Below, in pieces: positions 23,111 through 35,661 of a DNA stretch of 64,000 bases. The stretch spans positions 186,001 to 250,000 of the forward strand of contig JAMPIV010022911.1 in assembly GCA_024509875.1 (NCBI GenBank). The letters run 5' to 3'. The notes beneath the pieces are model-generated. The model did no database searches. It had not been told where the DNA came from and worked only from the letters and a program-made list of their open reading frames with translations. A program made the translations under genes and the position numbers. Source of the stretch: Oreohelix idahoensis (Eukaryota; Mollusca; Gastropoda; Stylommatophora; Oreohelicidae). The number at the start of each line of letters is the position of its first letter. Positions within the stretch are counted from its first letter, which is position 1.

Positions 23111-25143
23111 TTACATATGGACTTTTAAATTCGGAAACTTATTTTTCCTGGCACATGTCAGGTCCTTTGCACTCGAAGCTCTGTTGTGATGACTTTTCTT
23201 CCCCGAATCATCATGCACAAATCGAAAGCTACCAATTTTTCTCTTGGGGCTTTCTCCCCACTTAGAATTCTTGATGAGAGATTTCCTCTCTACATCTTCT
23301 TCCTCCAGTTTACATAAGTCCGATTGAGGGATTTTCGGCTTATCCTGGGGTAAGACATCTTTTTGCACTCGCCGCATAGTGGCCATTGTAAAACAGTCAA
23401 TTGAAGATTGTCCGTGAAAAGGGGCTTCCCAATCCACTTGGTCCACTTTATTATTCCTTCCAGTGTCAGGCCTACGTTTGCCCCGTGGCGTGTGGAGGTC
23501 CTGATCAATGTTCCCACTTGTGGGTGTTCCCTCATGTGCTATGCTACACCTCTCTACAAAATTTTCAATGTCCCACCTTGCCTTGGGCCAATAATAATTC
23601 TGAGCCACCTTTTGAATGATGGTACGTATTTTCTCATGGTCCACATCTTGTTTCACATGTAAGCTCCTTATTAAGTCTGCCCTATACCTTTTTGGAAGTA
23701 CCAGCTGTCCCTGACCTTTGGATCTTGTTCCAGTCTTCTGGTATATCAGGTTGTTCTTCACATAGAAGTCTCCTTTTCCTGGAGGTGTGTGACAATGGGA
23801 CAATTTTCTAAAACAAGGCTTGAGGGTCTTATCCCCAGCCTGTGCCTTCCTCAACTCTTCTGGAGTGGTATTTAACATAATATCCTCCTCCTTTCTTGAG
23901 GTCGACCTGACCTGAAGGGTGGCCATTACTATAGGATTCCTTCTGCAACGGTCAGTGTCATGATTGTTCATCTTACAATTTTTACACCACCTCCTTCCTT
24001 GGTTGAACGATTTTCTTTCATCAAATTTCCTTTCATCGAATTGTGGGGTTTTATTTTTATTGTCATACCGTGGCCTATCAAACTGGTGCTTACCTTTGTT
24101 CTGATCTCTAGGATCAAATTTATTAAAGTTTTGTGGTGCCTTAAAATTATCTACCTGTTTCTTTTTATTACTTGATACCTCTGCCTGAGCTGCTTGATAC
24201 CTTTCAGCGACATTCAGTAACTCACCCAGTCTCTCTGCACCTTGTTCCATGAGAAACTTTCTCAGGTCTGGAGCCATGGACTCTCTTAGTTGTTCTATAA
24301 GGTTCATTTCCTTAAGATCTTGGGTTTTCCCCAAAGAAGTCCATTTCTCCAAGTATGTCTCTAACCGTGCAGAGAACTGGTGATAGGTTTCACCTGACAG
24401 TAGTTTAGCATTCCTAAATTTTTTCCTATAAAATTTTCCATTCTTTTCATATCTTAACAAAGAGCCTGCTTTCGCATGTCATAATTTTCTTGATCACCTC
24501 TGCTCATTTTGGCAAAAACTTCATAAGCTGCACCACGAAGCCCTTGAGATAACTTTAAGCTCCACCTTTCTCTCTCTAACCCATACGTGGTAGCTAATAG
24601 TTCATATCTATTTAGATAGCTCTCGATATCATCTTTTTTCTCAACAAAATGATCTAAATGAAAATGCATAGCTGAGGTTGAGGCTCCCTGACTAGCAGAG
24701 GCATCAGAGGTAAAGGGACTGGCATCATTTTCAGGAGCATGGCCTTGAAACTCAAACTCCCTTAGTCGTAACTCGTGCTCCCTTTGTAATCTCTTCTCCT
24801 CCTTTTCTGCTTTTCTTTCTGCAGCCTGTCTCCTTTCTTCGGCTTCCCTTTCAGTCGTTCTTTCTTCTAATTGGAGCCTTTTAATCTCCCTATCTGCCTC
24901 CAATGCCTTAGCCTCTTTGTCAGCCTCAATCTGCAACCTCTTAATTTCTTTTTCAGTCTCTATTCTCTTATCTTCGGCCAATCTATCAGATTCTAATTTT
25001 CTTTCAGCCTCAAATTTTCTTTCTTCACGTTCAATAAATTTGTCACATTCAGTAGTGACATAAGCAATCATAACTTGCCCGTCCATTCCTAACTCTTTAG
25101 CAGCCTGCACAGCAGCAGATCGAAATTTTGCTAGGTCCGCCAT
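23111..25143 (-). pseudogene. Gag-integrase-remnant frame, array copy 2
   Basis: Begins MADLAKFRSAAVQAAK at 25143. This copy best preserves the native gag start. Coiled coil about 25080-24780, capsid-like region to about 24250, knuckle CKNCKMNNHDTDRC near 23960, then integrase zinc-region remnant LH-x6-H ... ERCSIAH. A one-base deletion in an A run at about 24460 splits gag into two open frames (24454-25143 and 23111-24460). No protease and no integrase catalytic triad, as in all copies. Confidence 0.88.
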
Positions 25144-25347
25144 TTTCTAACAGGCAAATGTATACAATATTTAACTTAAACAATTCAATCTATAAATAAT
25201 TATCTAAGGACAACCACAGGCACTGAGAGCTCAACCTTATTTTTCCACCCAAGAACACCTTTTTAATTTTTATAATTTCCCGAAGTGAATTACTCCCAAT
25301 ATATATGCTAGGGGAAGATTCAAAATCCCGGACAGGACCCCAATATA

Positions 25348-27414
25348 TGTGGTAAAGTGGGATGATATAAATATTTATAGGGGACTTAGTGTACTGACTG
25401 AGATCAGCTGTGAAGGTATCTGTATCTAATAAGTGTGGTGTATTACAGATCACCTTACTTGCTACCACATTTAGACCTCAGTCAGACCTATTCTGGAATA
25501 TTGTGATGACTACGTTGAATGTCTAGGGTTATGATAATGATGAAGTGTATGTTCACAACAACCAACAGACAGATAAACAATTTATTTTTAACCAACAATA
25601 CTTTACAACACTGTGACACTCACATACATAGAACACTCTATAAGACTATCTTAAATGAGTCAAGTGTTAAAGTTTAAAAATATATGTATTAATTCCTTCA
25701 AATATTAGATATCCTGATTCAACTACAAAGTGAACCAGGAATCACAATCAAATGTAATCACAAGTTATATGTACACAATTTATAGATAGAATCTTTGTAT
25801 TGACATATATTATTATTGCAATATGTGTGTAAGTTGTGCTGTAGTACTATGAGGTAATACTGGCTTTTCAAGCTAAGTTCTTGTTTGTCATCATGACTTC
25901 AAATGTTTGTTTCTGGTGGAACTAATATTGGAAAGGTTCACAGTTTCTTTTTATTTGAAACAAATAAATGTCCCTCTAGATTTAAGGTAAAGTCACTGTT
26001 AGAGGGGTATACACAAGATTGAGCTGCTCTGGCCACGGAATTTTAACTTCTGTGTGGGCGGCAGGAAACAGTCTCCACTGCTCGCTTGCTTCACCGTGTT
26101 CTTGAGAAACCACACTGGTCGATATATTGATCAAGGAGTCTGCTACCAGCCTCTGGATTCAGCAAAACTCAGACCAGGTGCTGCTTTATTATGTTAGTAC
26201 CACGGTCCCACAATTTCAAGGAAATATTAAACAAATACGTTGACTGGCGATGAGTTATGGCACAATTCCGATCTGCCTCTGTCCCAGGCTTTCATTAGAA
26301 AAATATGAGCTGGATCTCAACGCACTTGCTTCTCAGTAAGTTTATTTCAAAAAGTGGCCCTGAACAGTCGCTCATAACTGACTATATTAAATGGTCTAGC
26401 CAATAAGACCATGTTTACAAAAGTATTTGAAAAAAGTACCCTTCCTACCGCTTCCCGTAACAACCAAAAATAGTATTTGCAATCGACTAATCATGTTTAG
26501 GCTTACATATTCTTCTAGCCAATCAAATCGGATTTAACTTGTTGGCCTATTTCCCGTAAAACAGTGGTTTTAAAACATGCCACTGAGCAAATATGATCGG
26601 ATGCTGTCAGACAACCTCACTATTTTATTTTGGCTATAATTTGTTAATTCCTAGACTATTTGCGTAACACTTAACATATTCTTTGTCAGCAAGTCCTAAG
26701 GCACCCAAATATATATGTTTAATGGGGCTAAGTGGCTGCGTTCAAAATATGTATTTTCTTCTAGGATAGTCGTGCTGTTACCACCTCCTCACTTCCATAC
26801 TATGGGGTGCCTTCTGTACTGTCAGGCTAAAGTCAGGATTTCAGACGTAAAACAGTAGAATGTCATGTTTCCTAATAAGCATTAAACATGTTTTTTAAAA
26901 CCTAACCGTGTATTGGTAGTGTTTTTTTTCACTGTTTATTTGAAAAAAAAGTTAGTGCTTCATGCCTTACGCGTGGGATCGGCGTTACTATTAATCGCGC
27001 GACTGTGGTAGTATTGCCTGCGTTCCTCCGTACATCTCTCTCTCTCTAAGGCCGTCTGTCTTTTCATTACGCAGTGTATAAAATGAAATTAATGGAAGAT
27101 TAATCTAGGTCATTACGCAGTGTGTCTATCTCAAGGTTTTCTAAGAAATACAGTACACGTTTTATTGTTTTGCTGAAACGCGTGTAGTTGATGTAGTAGG
27201 CTTTACTAGTAAACGTGAAAGCGTTACAATTATGCAGACGGAGCATAAAAAAGGGGTTTTTATTGTTCAGCCATTACGGAGGTATACACGCTGGCGCATG
27301 CCATTGAGAAAGCACTGGTCTTCCACCATTCTTCTTTCCTTTTATTGAATTAATTCGTTAGGCTTTACATTTACTTTTTAATTTAGATATGTGGATTTAG
27401 AATGTTTCACGACA
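25348..27414 (-). repeat. LTR C
   Basis: 2067 bp, TGTGGTAAAG ... TTTCACGACA. Shared between copies 2 and 3. It has CCTAAGGCACCC near 26695 in common with LTRs D and E, where A and B read CCAAAGACACCC, marking a sub-lineage of the right-hand LTRs. Confidence 0.95.
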
Positions 27415-27484
27415 AATTCTCCCCACTTAAAACAGACGTTATATGTCAGTCTATAATTCTATATACACATAGAGAAATTTAATA

Positions 27485-29322
27485 TTATTCCTGGGGCTTA
27501 CGGTGATTTTCATCACACGGACGGCGGCTTAGAAAATCCGCTCCCAGGTTGGTTTTTCCAGAAATATACTCTATGCTGAACTGGAATGGCTGCAAAAGTA
27601 AGGACCATCTGGGTAACCTCGAATTTTCATGCCTAGCCTGCGCTAGAAACGACAAGGGTTTGTGATCCGTTTGCAACTTGAATGCCTTCCCATACAGATA
27701 AATATTGAATTTCTTGATCGCCCATATTACTGCAAGACATTCTTTTTCGCTAGTTGAATAATTGGTTTCAGCTTTATTCCACTTTCTACTAGCATATGCC
27801 ACTGGGGTTAATTCCCCATTCAGTGCATCTGATTTCTGTAACAGGGTCGCGCCCAACCCGATATCACTGGCATCCGTTCTCACAATAAATTCTTGACTTA
27901 AGTTAGGTAATTTCAAAATAGGTTTGCTTGTGAGCTTTTCCTTCAATTCCTGGTAGGCCAATTCACATTGTGCTGTCCATGTAATTCGATCTGGATTTCC
28001 TTTACGTGTCAAATCAGTTAACGGTGCACATATGGAATTAAAGTTTTTGATATACCGTTGGTAGAAACCACATAATGAGACATAGGATCTCACGTCTTTC
28101 TTGGTTTGTGGTCTCGGGGCTTTCTTTAGTTTCTCTAAATTCTTGGGGTCAGGGGTCATGTTTCCCTGATGGTCTGTGTGTCCCAAGAATTCTAATTCTT
28201 TACATCCAACGCAACATTTGGTTGGTCGGGCTGTTAAATTCGCTTCTCTAAGTCGATTAAACAGCATGTTCAGAGAGTCAATGTGTTCCTCAAATGTTTC
28301 TGTTGCTATAAGGATAACATCCATGAAATTTGTGATGCATGGATTATTCAGAGGATCCAACAATTTTCTCATCATTCTAGAGAAGACACTAGGCGCATTC
28401 TTCAATCCAAATGGCAATCTGTTAAACTCATAGTGTCCCTCTGAGGTACTAAAAGCTAGGTACGGTCTAACCTCAGGCTTTACTGGAATCTGATAGTATC
28501 CTTTACTCAGATCCACTTTTGAGAAATATTTAGCTTTATTTAGCCTGGCAAACAACTGATTTGTATCCGGCAATGGATCCACCTGTCCTTCTGTGATAGC
28601 ATTCAGTCTCCTGTAATCTATACAGAGTCTATGTTCTCCAGAGGGTTTCCTTAAGAGTACCACACTGGAACTATACGAAGATTCACTGTGTGAAATGATT
28701 CCTTCCTTCAACAAATAGTCTATCTCTTCCTTCAAAGCTTTCTCCTTAGCAAAAGGAATCGAATAGGCTTTCATACAGACAGGTGTGGGGTCTATCAGTT
28801 TCATATCATATTCCAATAAGTTTGTATGCCCCGGTCGGTCTGTTAACACCTCTGTATGATCATCTAAAACCTGTTGCACTCTCTTCTTCTGATCTTTCGT
28901 TAAATGTGTACTGATTTTCACCTGTGCAGCTGTCTCACAGGGGTGTAATGGATATTCAAATGATGAAAGTGGTTCCTTTTTCATCTCCATTGCAATGGAC
29001 AAGGTCAACAAGTGTGTCTCTTCCTGATTTTCTCTTTCCAAATATTTCTTCAGGAGATTCACATGATAGATTTTTTCTTTCCCCTTCTTATCTATCTTAT
29101 AATTTGTTCTAGACACCTTCTCTAGAACTGTATATGGACCTTGCCATCCAATTTGTAACTTATTCTGACTACCGGGTAGAAGAAGCAGTACCTTCTCTCC
29201 CACAGCCAAATCTCTGTCTTTAGCTTTCTGTTGTAATAGGCAGCATGTTTTTTCCTGGCTTGTCTCAAATTTTCATTGGCAAGTTTCCAGCCAGTTTTTA
29301 AACGAGTGGTCAGCTCATTCAC
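27485..29322 (-). pseudogene. RT-RNase H frame, array copy 3 (frameshift, active site altered)
   Basis: Same domains as copy 1. A one-base loss near 29226 shifts frame within the basic helix, leaving frames 29122-29322 and 27485-29209. The RT active site reads NFMDV, so the second catalytic aspartate is lost. The change FLGHTDHQG near 28170 is shared with copy 4 but absent from copies 1 and 2. Confidence 0.92.
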
Positions 29323-29384
29323 ATATTGGTATGAGGATGTAATATTTTCCTCTGCCTTTTCATCAGTCCACGTTCTTAACAGAG

Positions 29385-31418
29385 TTACATATGGACTTTT
29401 AAATTCGGAAACTTATTTTTCCTGGCACATGTCAGGTCCTTTGCACTCGAAGCTCTGTTGTGATGACTTTTCTTCCCCGAATCATCATGCACAAATCGAC
29501 CGCTACCAATTTTTCTCTTGGGGCTTTCTCCCCACTTAGAATTCTTGATGAGAGATTTCCTCTCTACATCTTCTTCCTCCAGTTTACATAAGTCCGATTG
29601 AGGGATTTTCGGCTTATCCTGGGGTAAGACATCTTTTTGCACTCGCCGCATAGTGGCCATTGTAAAACAGTCAATTGAAGATTGTCCGTGAAAAGGGGCT
29701 TCCCAATCCACTTGGTCCACTTTATTATTCCTTCCAGTGTCAGGCCTACGTTTGCCCCGTGGCGTGTGGAGGTCCTGATCAATGTTCCCACTTGTGGGTG
29801 TTCCCTCATGTGCTATGCTACACCTCTCTACAAAATTTTCAATGTCCCACCTTGCCTTGGGCCAATAATAATTCTGAGCCACCTTTTGAATGATGGTACC
29901 TATTTTCTCATGGTCCACATCTTGTTTCACATGTAAGCTCCTTATTAAGTCTGCTTTATACCTTTTTGGAAGTACCAGCTGTCCCTGACCTTTGGATCTT
30001 GTTCCAGTCTTCTGGAATATCAGGTTTTTCTTCACATAGAAGTCTCCTTTTCCTGGAGGTGTGTGACAATGGGACAATTTTCTAAAACAAGGCTTGAGGG
30101 TCTTATCCCCAGCCTGTGCCTTCCTCAACTCTTCTGGAGTGGTATTTAACATAATATCCTCCTCCTTTCTTGAGGTCGACCTGACCTGAAGGGTGGCCAT
30201 TACTATAGGATTCCTTCTGCAACGGTCAGTGTCATGATTGTTCATCTTACAATTTTTACACCACCTCCTTCCTTGGTTGAAAGATTTTCTTTCATCAAAT
30301 TTCCTTTCATCGAATTGTGGGGTTTTATTTTTATTGTCATACCGTGGCCTATCAAACTGGTGCTTACCTTTGTTCTGATCTCTAGGATCAAATTTATTAA
30401 AGTTCTGTGGTGCCTTAAAATTATCTACCTGTTTCTTTTTATTACTTGATACCTCTGTCTGAGCTGCTTGATACCTTTCAGCGACATTCAGTAACTCACC
30501 CAGTCTCTCTGCACCTTGTTCCATGAGAAACTTTCTCAGGTCTGGAGCCATGGACTCTCTTAGTTGTTCTATAAGGATCATTTCCTTAAGATCTTGGGTT
30601 TTCCCCAGAGAAGTCCATTTCTCCAAGTATGTCTCTAACCGTGCAGAGAACTGGTGATAGGTTTCACCTGACAGTAGTTTAGCATTCCTAAATTTTTTCC
30701 TATAAAATTCTCCATTCTTTTCATATCTTAACAAAAGAGCCTGCTTTAGCATGTCATAATTTTCTTGATCACCTCTGCTCATTTTGGCAAAAACTTCATA
30801 AGCTGCATCACGAAGCCCTTGAGATAACTTTAAGCTCCACCTTTCTCTCTCTAACCCATACGTGGTAGCTAATAGTTCATATCTATTTAGATAGCTCTCG
30901 ATATCATCTTCTTTCTCAACAAAATGATCTAAATGAAAATGCATAGCTGAGGTTGAGGCTCCCTGAGTAGCAGAGGCATCAGAGGTAAAGGGACTGGCAC
31001 CATTTTCAGGAGCATGGCCTTGAAACTCAAACTCCCTTAGTCGTAACTCGTGCTCCCTTTGTAATCTCTTCTCCTCCTTTTCTGCTTCCCTTTCTGCAGC
31101 CTGTCTCCTTTCTTCGGCTTCCCTTTCAGTCGTTTTTTCTTCTAATTGGAGCCTTTTAATCTCCCTATCTGCCTCCAATGCCTTAGCCTCTTTGTCAGCC
31201 TCAATCTGCAACCTCTTAATTTCTTTTTCAGTCTCTATTCTCTTATCTTTGGCCAATCTATCAGATTCTAATTTTCTTTCAGCCTCAAATTTTCTTTCTT
31301 CACGTTCAATAAATGTGTCACATTCAGTAGTGACATAAGCAATCATAACTTGCCCGTCCATTCCTAACTCTTTAGCAGCCTGCACAGCAGCAGATCAAAA
31401 TTTTGCTAGGTCCGCCAT
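29385..31418 (-). pseudogene. Gag-integrase-remnant frame, array copy 3
   Basis: The start codon is retained at 31418, but codon 8 is TGA (GATCAAAATTTT on the + strand, versus GATCGAAATTTT in copies 1 and 2). From 31385 to 29385 the frame is open over 666 codons, the longest gag frame in the array. Coiled coil, capsid-like region, CCHC knuckle near 30240 and integrase zinc-region relic follow in order. The missing protease and dead integrase core are as in other copies. Confidence 0.9.
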
Positions 31419-31624
31419 TTTCTAACAGGCAAATGTATACAATATTTAACTTAAACAATTCAATCTATAAATAATTATCTAAGGACAACCACAGGCACTG
31501 AGAGCTCAACCTTATTTTTCCAATCAAGAACACCTTTTTAATTTTTATAATTTCCCGAAGTGAATTACTCCCAATATATATATGCTAGGGGAAGATTCAA
31601 AATCCCGGACAGGACCCCAATATA

Positions 31625-33690
31625 TGTGGTAAAGTGGGATGATATAAATATTTATAGGGGACTTAGTGTACTGACTGAGATCAGCTGTGAAGGTATCTGT
31701 ATCTAATAAGTGTGGTGTATTACAGATGACCTTACTTGCTACCACATTTAGACCTCAGTCAGACCTATTCTGGAATATTGTGATGACTACGTTGAATGTC
31801 TAGGGTTATGATAATGATGAAGTGTATGTTCACAACAACCAACAGACAGATAAACAATTTATTTTAATCCACAATACTTTACAACACTGTGACACTCACA
31901 TACATAGAACACTCTATAAGACTATCTTAAATGAGTCAAGTGTTAAAGTTTAAAAATATATGTATTAATTCCTTCAAATATTAGATATCCTGATTCAACT
32001 ACAAAGTGAACCAGGAATCACAATCAAATGTAATCACAAGTTATATGTACACAATTTATAGATAGAATCTTTGTATTGACATATATTATTATTGCAATAT
32101 GTGTGTAAGTTGTGCTGTAGTACTATGAGGTAATACTGGCTTTTCAAGCTAAGTTGTTGTTTGTCATCATGACTTCAAATGTTTGGTTCTGGTGGAACTA
32201 ATATTGGAAAGGTTCACAATTTTTTTTTATTTGAAACAAATAAATGTCCCTCTAGATTTAAGGTAAAGTCACTGTTAGAGGGGTATACACAAGATTGAGC
32301 TGCTCTGGCCACGGAATTTTAACTTCTGTGTGGGCGGCAGGAAACAGTCTCCACTGCTCGCTTGCTTCACCGTGTTCTTGAGAAACCACACTGGTAGATA
32401 TATTGACCAAGGAGTCTGCTACCAGCCTCTGGATTTAGCAAAACTCAGACCAGGTGCTGCTTTAATATGTTAGTACCACGGTCCCACAATTTCAAGGAAA
32501 TATTAAACAAATACGTTGACTGGCGATGAGTTATGGCACAATTCCGATCTGCCTCTGTCCCAGGCTTTCATTCGAAAAAATATGAGCTGGATCTCAACGC
32601 ACTTGCTTCTCAGTAAGTTTATTTCAAAAAGTGGCCCTGAACAGACGCTCCTAACTGACTATATTAAATGGTCTAGCCAATAAGACCATGTTTACAAAAG
32701 TATTTGAAAAAAGTACCCTTCCTACCGTTTCCCGTAACAACCAAAAATAGTATTTGCAATCGACTAATCATGTTTAGGCTTACATATTCTTCTAGCCAAT
32801 CAAATCGGATTTAACTTGTTGGCCTATTTCCCGTAAAACAGTGGTTTTAAAACATGCCACTGAGCAAATATGATCGGATGCTGTCAGACAACCTCACTAT
32901 TTTATTTTGGCTATAATTTGTTAATTCCTAGACTATTTGCGTAACACTTAACATATTCTTTGTCAGCAAGTCCTAAGGCACCCAAATATATACGTTTAAT
33001 GGGGCTAAGTGGCTGCGTTCAAAATATGTATTTTCTTCTAGGATAGTCGTGCTGTTACCACCTCCTCACTTCCATACTATGGGGTGCCTTCTGTACTGTC
33101 AGGCTAAAGTCAGGATTTCAGACGTAAAACAGTAGAATGTCATGTTTCCTAATAAGCATTAAACATGTTTTTTAAAACCTAACCGTGTATTGGTAGTGTT
33201 TTTTTTTCACTGTTTATTTGAAAAAAAAGTTAGTGCTTCATGCCTTACGCGTGGGATTGGCGTTACTATTAATCGCGCGACTGTGGTAGTATTGCCTGCG
33301 TTCCTCCGTACATCTCTCTCTCTAAGGCCGTCTGTCTTTTCATTACGCAGTGTATAAAATGAAATTAATGGAAGATTAATCTAGGTCATTACGCAGTGTA
33401 TCTATTTCAAGGTTTTCTAAGAAATACAGTACACGTTTTATTGTTTTGCTGAAACGCGTGTAGTTGATGTAGTAGGCTTTACTAGTAAACGTGAAAGCGT
33501 TACAATTATGCAGACGGAGCATAAAAAAGGGGTTTTTATTGTTCAGCCATTACGGAGGTATACACGCTGGCGCATGCCATTGAGAAAGCACTGGTCTTCC
33601 ACCATTCTTCTTTCCATTTATTGAATTAATTCGTTAGGCTTTACATTTACTTTTTAATTTAGATATGTGGATTTAGAATGTTTCACGACA
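31625..33690 (-). repeat. LTR D
   Basis: 2066 bp. Nearly identical to LTR E. Both have GTTTGGTTCTGG, an expanded T run after CACAAT, CATTCGAAAAAATATG, and GCAGTGTATCTATTTCAAGG, none of which occur in A-C. Only a handful of differences between D and E were noticed, for example TGGTAGATAT versus TGGTCGATAT. Confidence 0.95.
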
Positions 33691-33760
33691 AATTCTCCCC
33701 ACTTAAAACAGACGTTATATGTCAGTCTATAATTCTATATACACATAGAGAAATTTAATA

Positions 33761-35599
33761 TTATTCCTGGGGCTTACGGTGATTTTCATCACACGGATGG
33801 CGGCTTAGAAAATCCGCTCCCAGGTTGGTTTTTCCAGAAATATACTCTATGCTGAACTGGAATGGCTGCAAAAGTAAGGACCATCTGGGTAACCTCGAAT
33901 TTTCATGCCTAGCCAGCGCTAGAAACGACAAGGGTTTGTGATCCGTTTGCAACTTGAATGCCTTCCCATACAGATAAATATTGAATTTCTTGATCGCCCA
34001 TATTACTGCAAGACATTCTTTTTCGCTAGTTGAATAATTGGTTTCAGCTTTATTCCACTTTCTACTAGCATATGCCACTGGGGTTAATTCCCCATTCAGT
34101 GCATCTGATTTCTGTAACAGGGTCGCGCCCAACCCGATATCACTGGCATCCGTTCTCACAATAAATTCTTGACTTAAGTTAGGTAATTTCAAAATAGGTT
34201 TGCTTGTGAGCTTTTCCTTCAATTCCTGGTAGGCCAATTCACATTGTGCTGTCCATGTAATTCGATCTGGATTTCCTTTACGTGTCAAATCAGTTAACGG
34301 TGCACATATGGAATTAAAGTTTTTGATATACCGTTGGTAGAAACCACATAATGAGACATAGGATCTCACGTCTTTCTTGGTTTGTGGTCTCGGGGCTTTC
34401 TTTAGTTTCTCTAAATTCTTGGGGTCAGGGGTCATGTTTCCCTGATGGTCTGTGTGTCCCAAGAATTCTAATTCTTTACATCCAACGCAACATTTGGTTG
34501 GTCGGGCTGTTAAATTCGCTTCTCTAAGTCGATTAAACAGCATGTTCAGAGAGTCAATGTGTTCCTCAAATGTTTCTGTTGCTATAAGGATAACATCCAT
34601 GAAATTTGTGATGCATGGATTATTCAGAGGATGCAACAATTTTCTCATCATTCTAGAGAAGACACTAGGCGCATTCTTCAATCCAAATGGCAATCTGTTA
34701 AACTCATAGCGTCCCTCTGAGGTACTAAAAGCTAGGTACGGTCTAACCTCAGGCTTTACTGGAATCTGATAGTATCCTTTACTCAGATCCCCTTTTGAGA
34801 AATATTTAGCTTTATTTAGCCTGGCAAACAACTGATTTGTATCCGGCAATGGATCCACCTGTCCTTCTGTGATAGCATTCAGTCTCCTGTAATCTATACA
34901 GAGTCTATGTTCTCCAGAGGGTTTCCTTAAGAGTACCACACTGGAACTATACGAAGATTCACTGTGTGAAATGATTCCTTCCTTCAACAAATAGTCTATC
35001 TCTTCCTTCTTGGCTTTCTCCTTAGCAAAAGGAATCGAATAGGCTTTCATACAGACAGGTGTGGGGTCTATCAGTTTCATATCATATTCCAATAAGTTTG
35101 TATGCCCCGGTCGGTCTGTTAGCACCTCTGTATGATCATCTAAAACCTGTTGCACTTTCTTCTTCTGATCTTTCGTTAAGTGTGTACTGATTTTCACCTG
35201 TGCAGCTGTCTCACAGGGGTGTAATAGATATTCAAATTATGAAAGTGGTTCCTTTTTCATCTCCATTGCAATGGACAAGGTCAACAAGTGTGTCTCTTCC
35301 TGATTTTCTCTTTCCAAATATTTCTTCAGGAGATTCACATGATAGATTTTTTCTTTCCCCTTCTTATCTATCTTATAATTTGTTCTAGACACCTTCTCTA
35401 GAACTGTATATAGACCTTGCCATCCAATTTGTAACTTATTCTGACTACCGGGTAGAAGAAGCAGTACCTTCTCTCCCACAGCCAAATCTCTGTCTTTAGC
35501 TTTTCTGTTGTAATAAGCAGCATGTTTTTTCCTGGCTTGTCTCAAATTTTCATTGGCAAGTTTCCAGCCAGTTTTTAAACGAGTGGTCAGCTCATTCAC
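33761..35599 (-). pseudogene. RT-RNase H frame, array copy 4 (nonsense, active site altered)
   Basis: Same domains as copy 1. A TAA near 35237 (Ser codon in other copies) splits it into 35237-35599 and 33761-35197. The RT active site is NFMDV, as in copy 3. The segment about 34700-35520 carries copy-2-type variants (KKEEIDYLL, GTTAGCACC, CGTTAAGTG, TATAGACC) while both sides match copy 3, so this copy is a mosaic. Confidence 0.92.
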
Positions 35600-35661
35600 A
35601 TATTGGTATGAGGATGTAATATTTTCCTCTGCCTTTTCATCAGTCCACGTTCTTAACAGAG

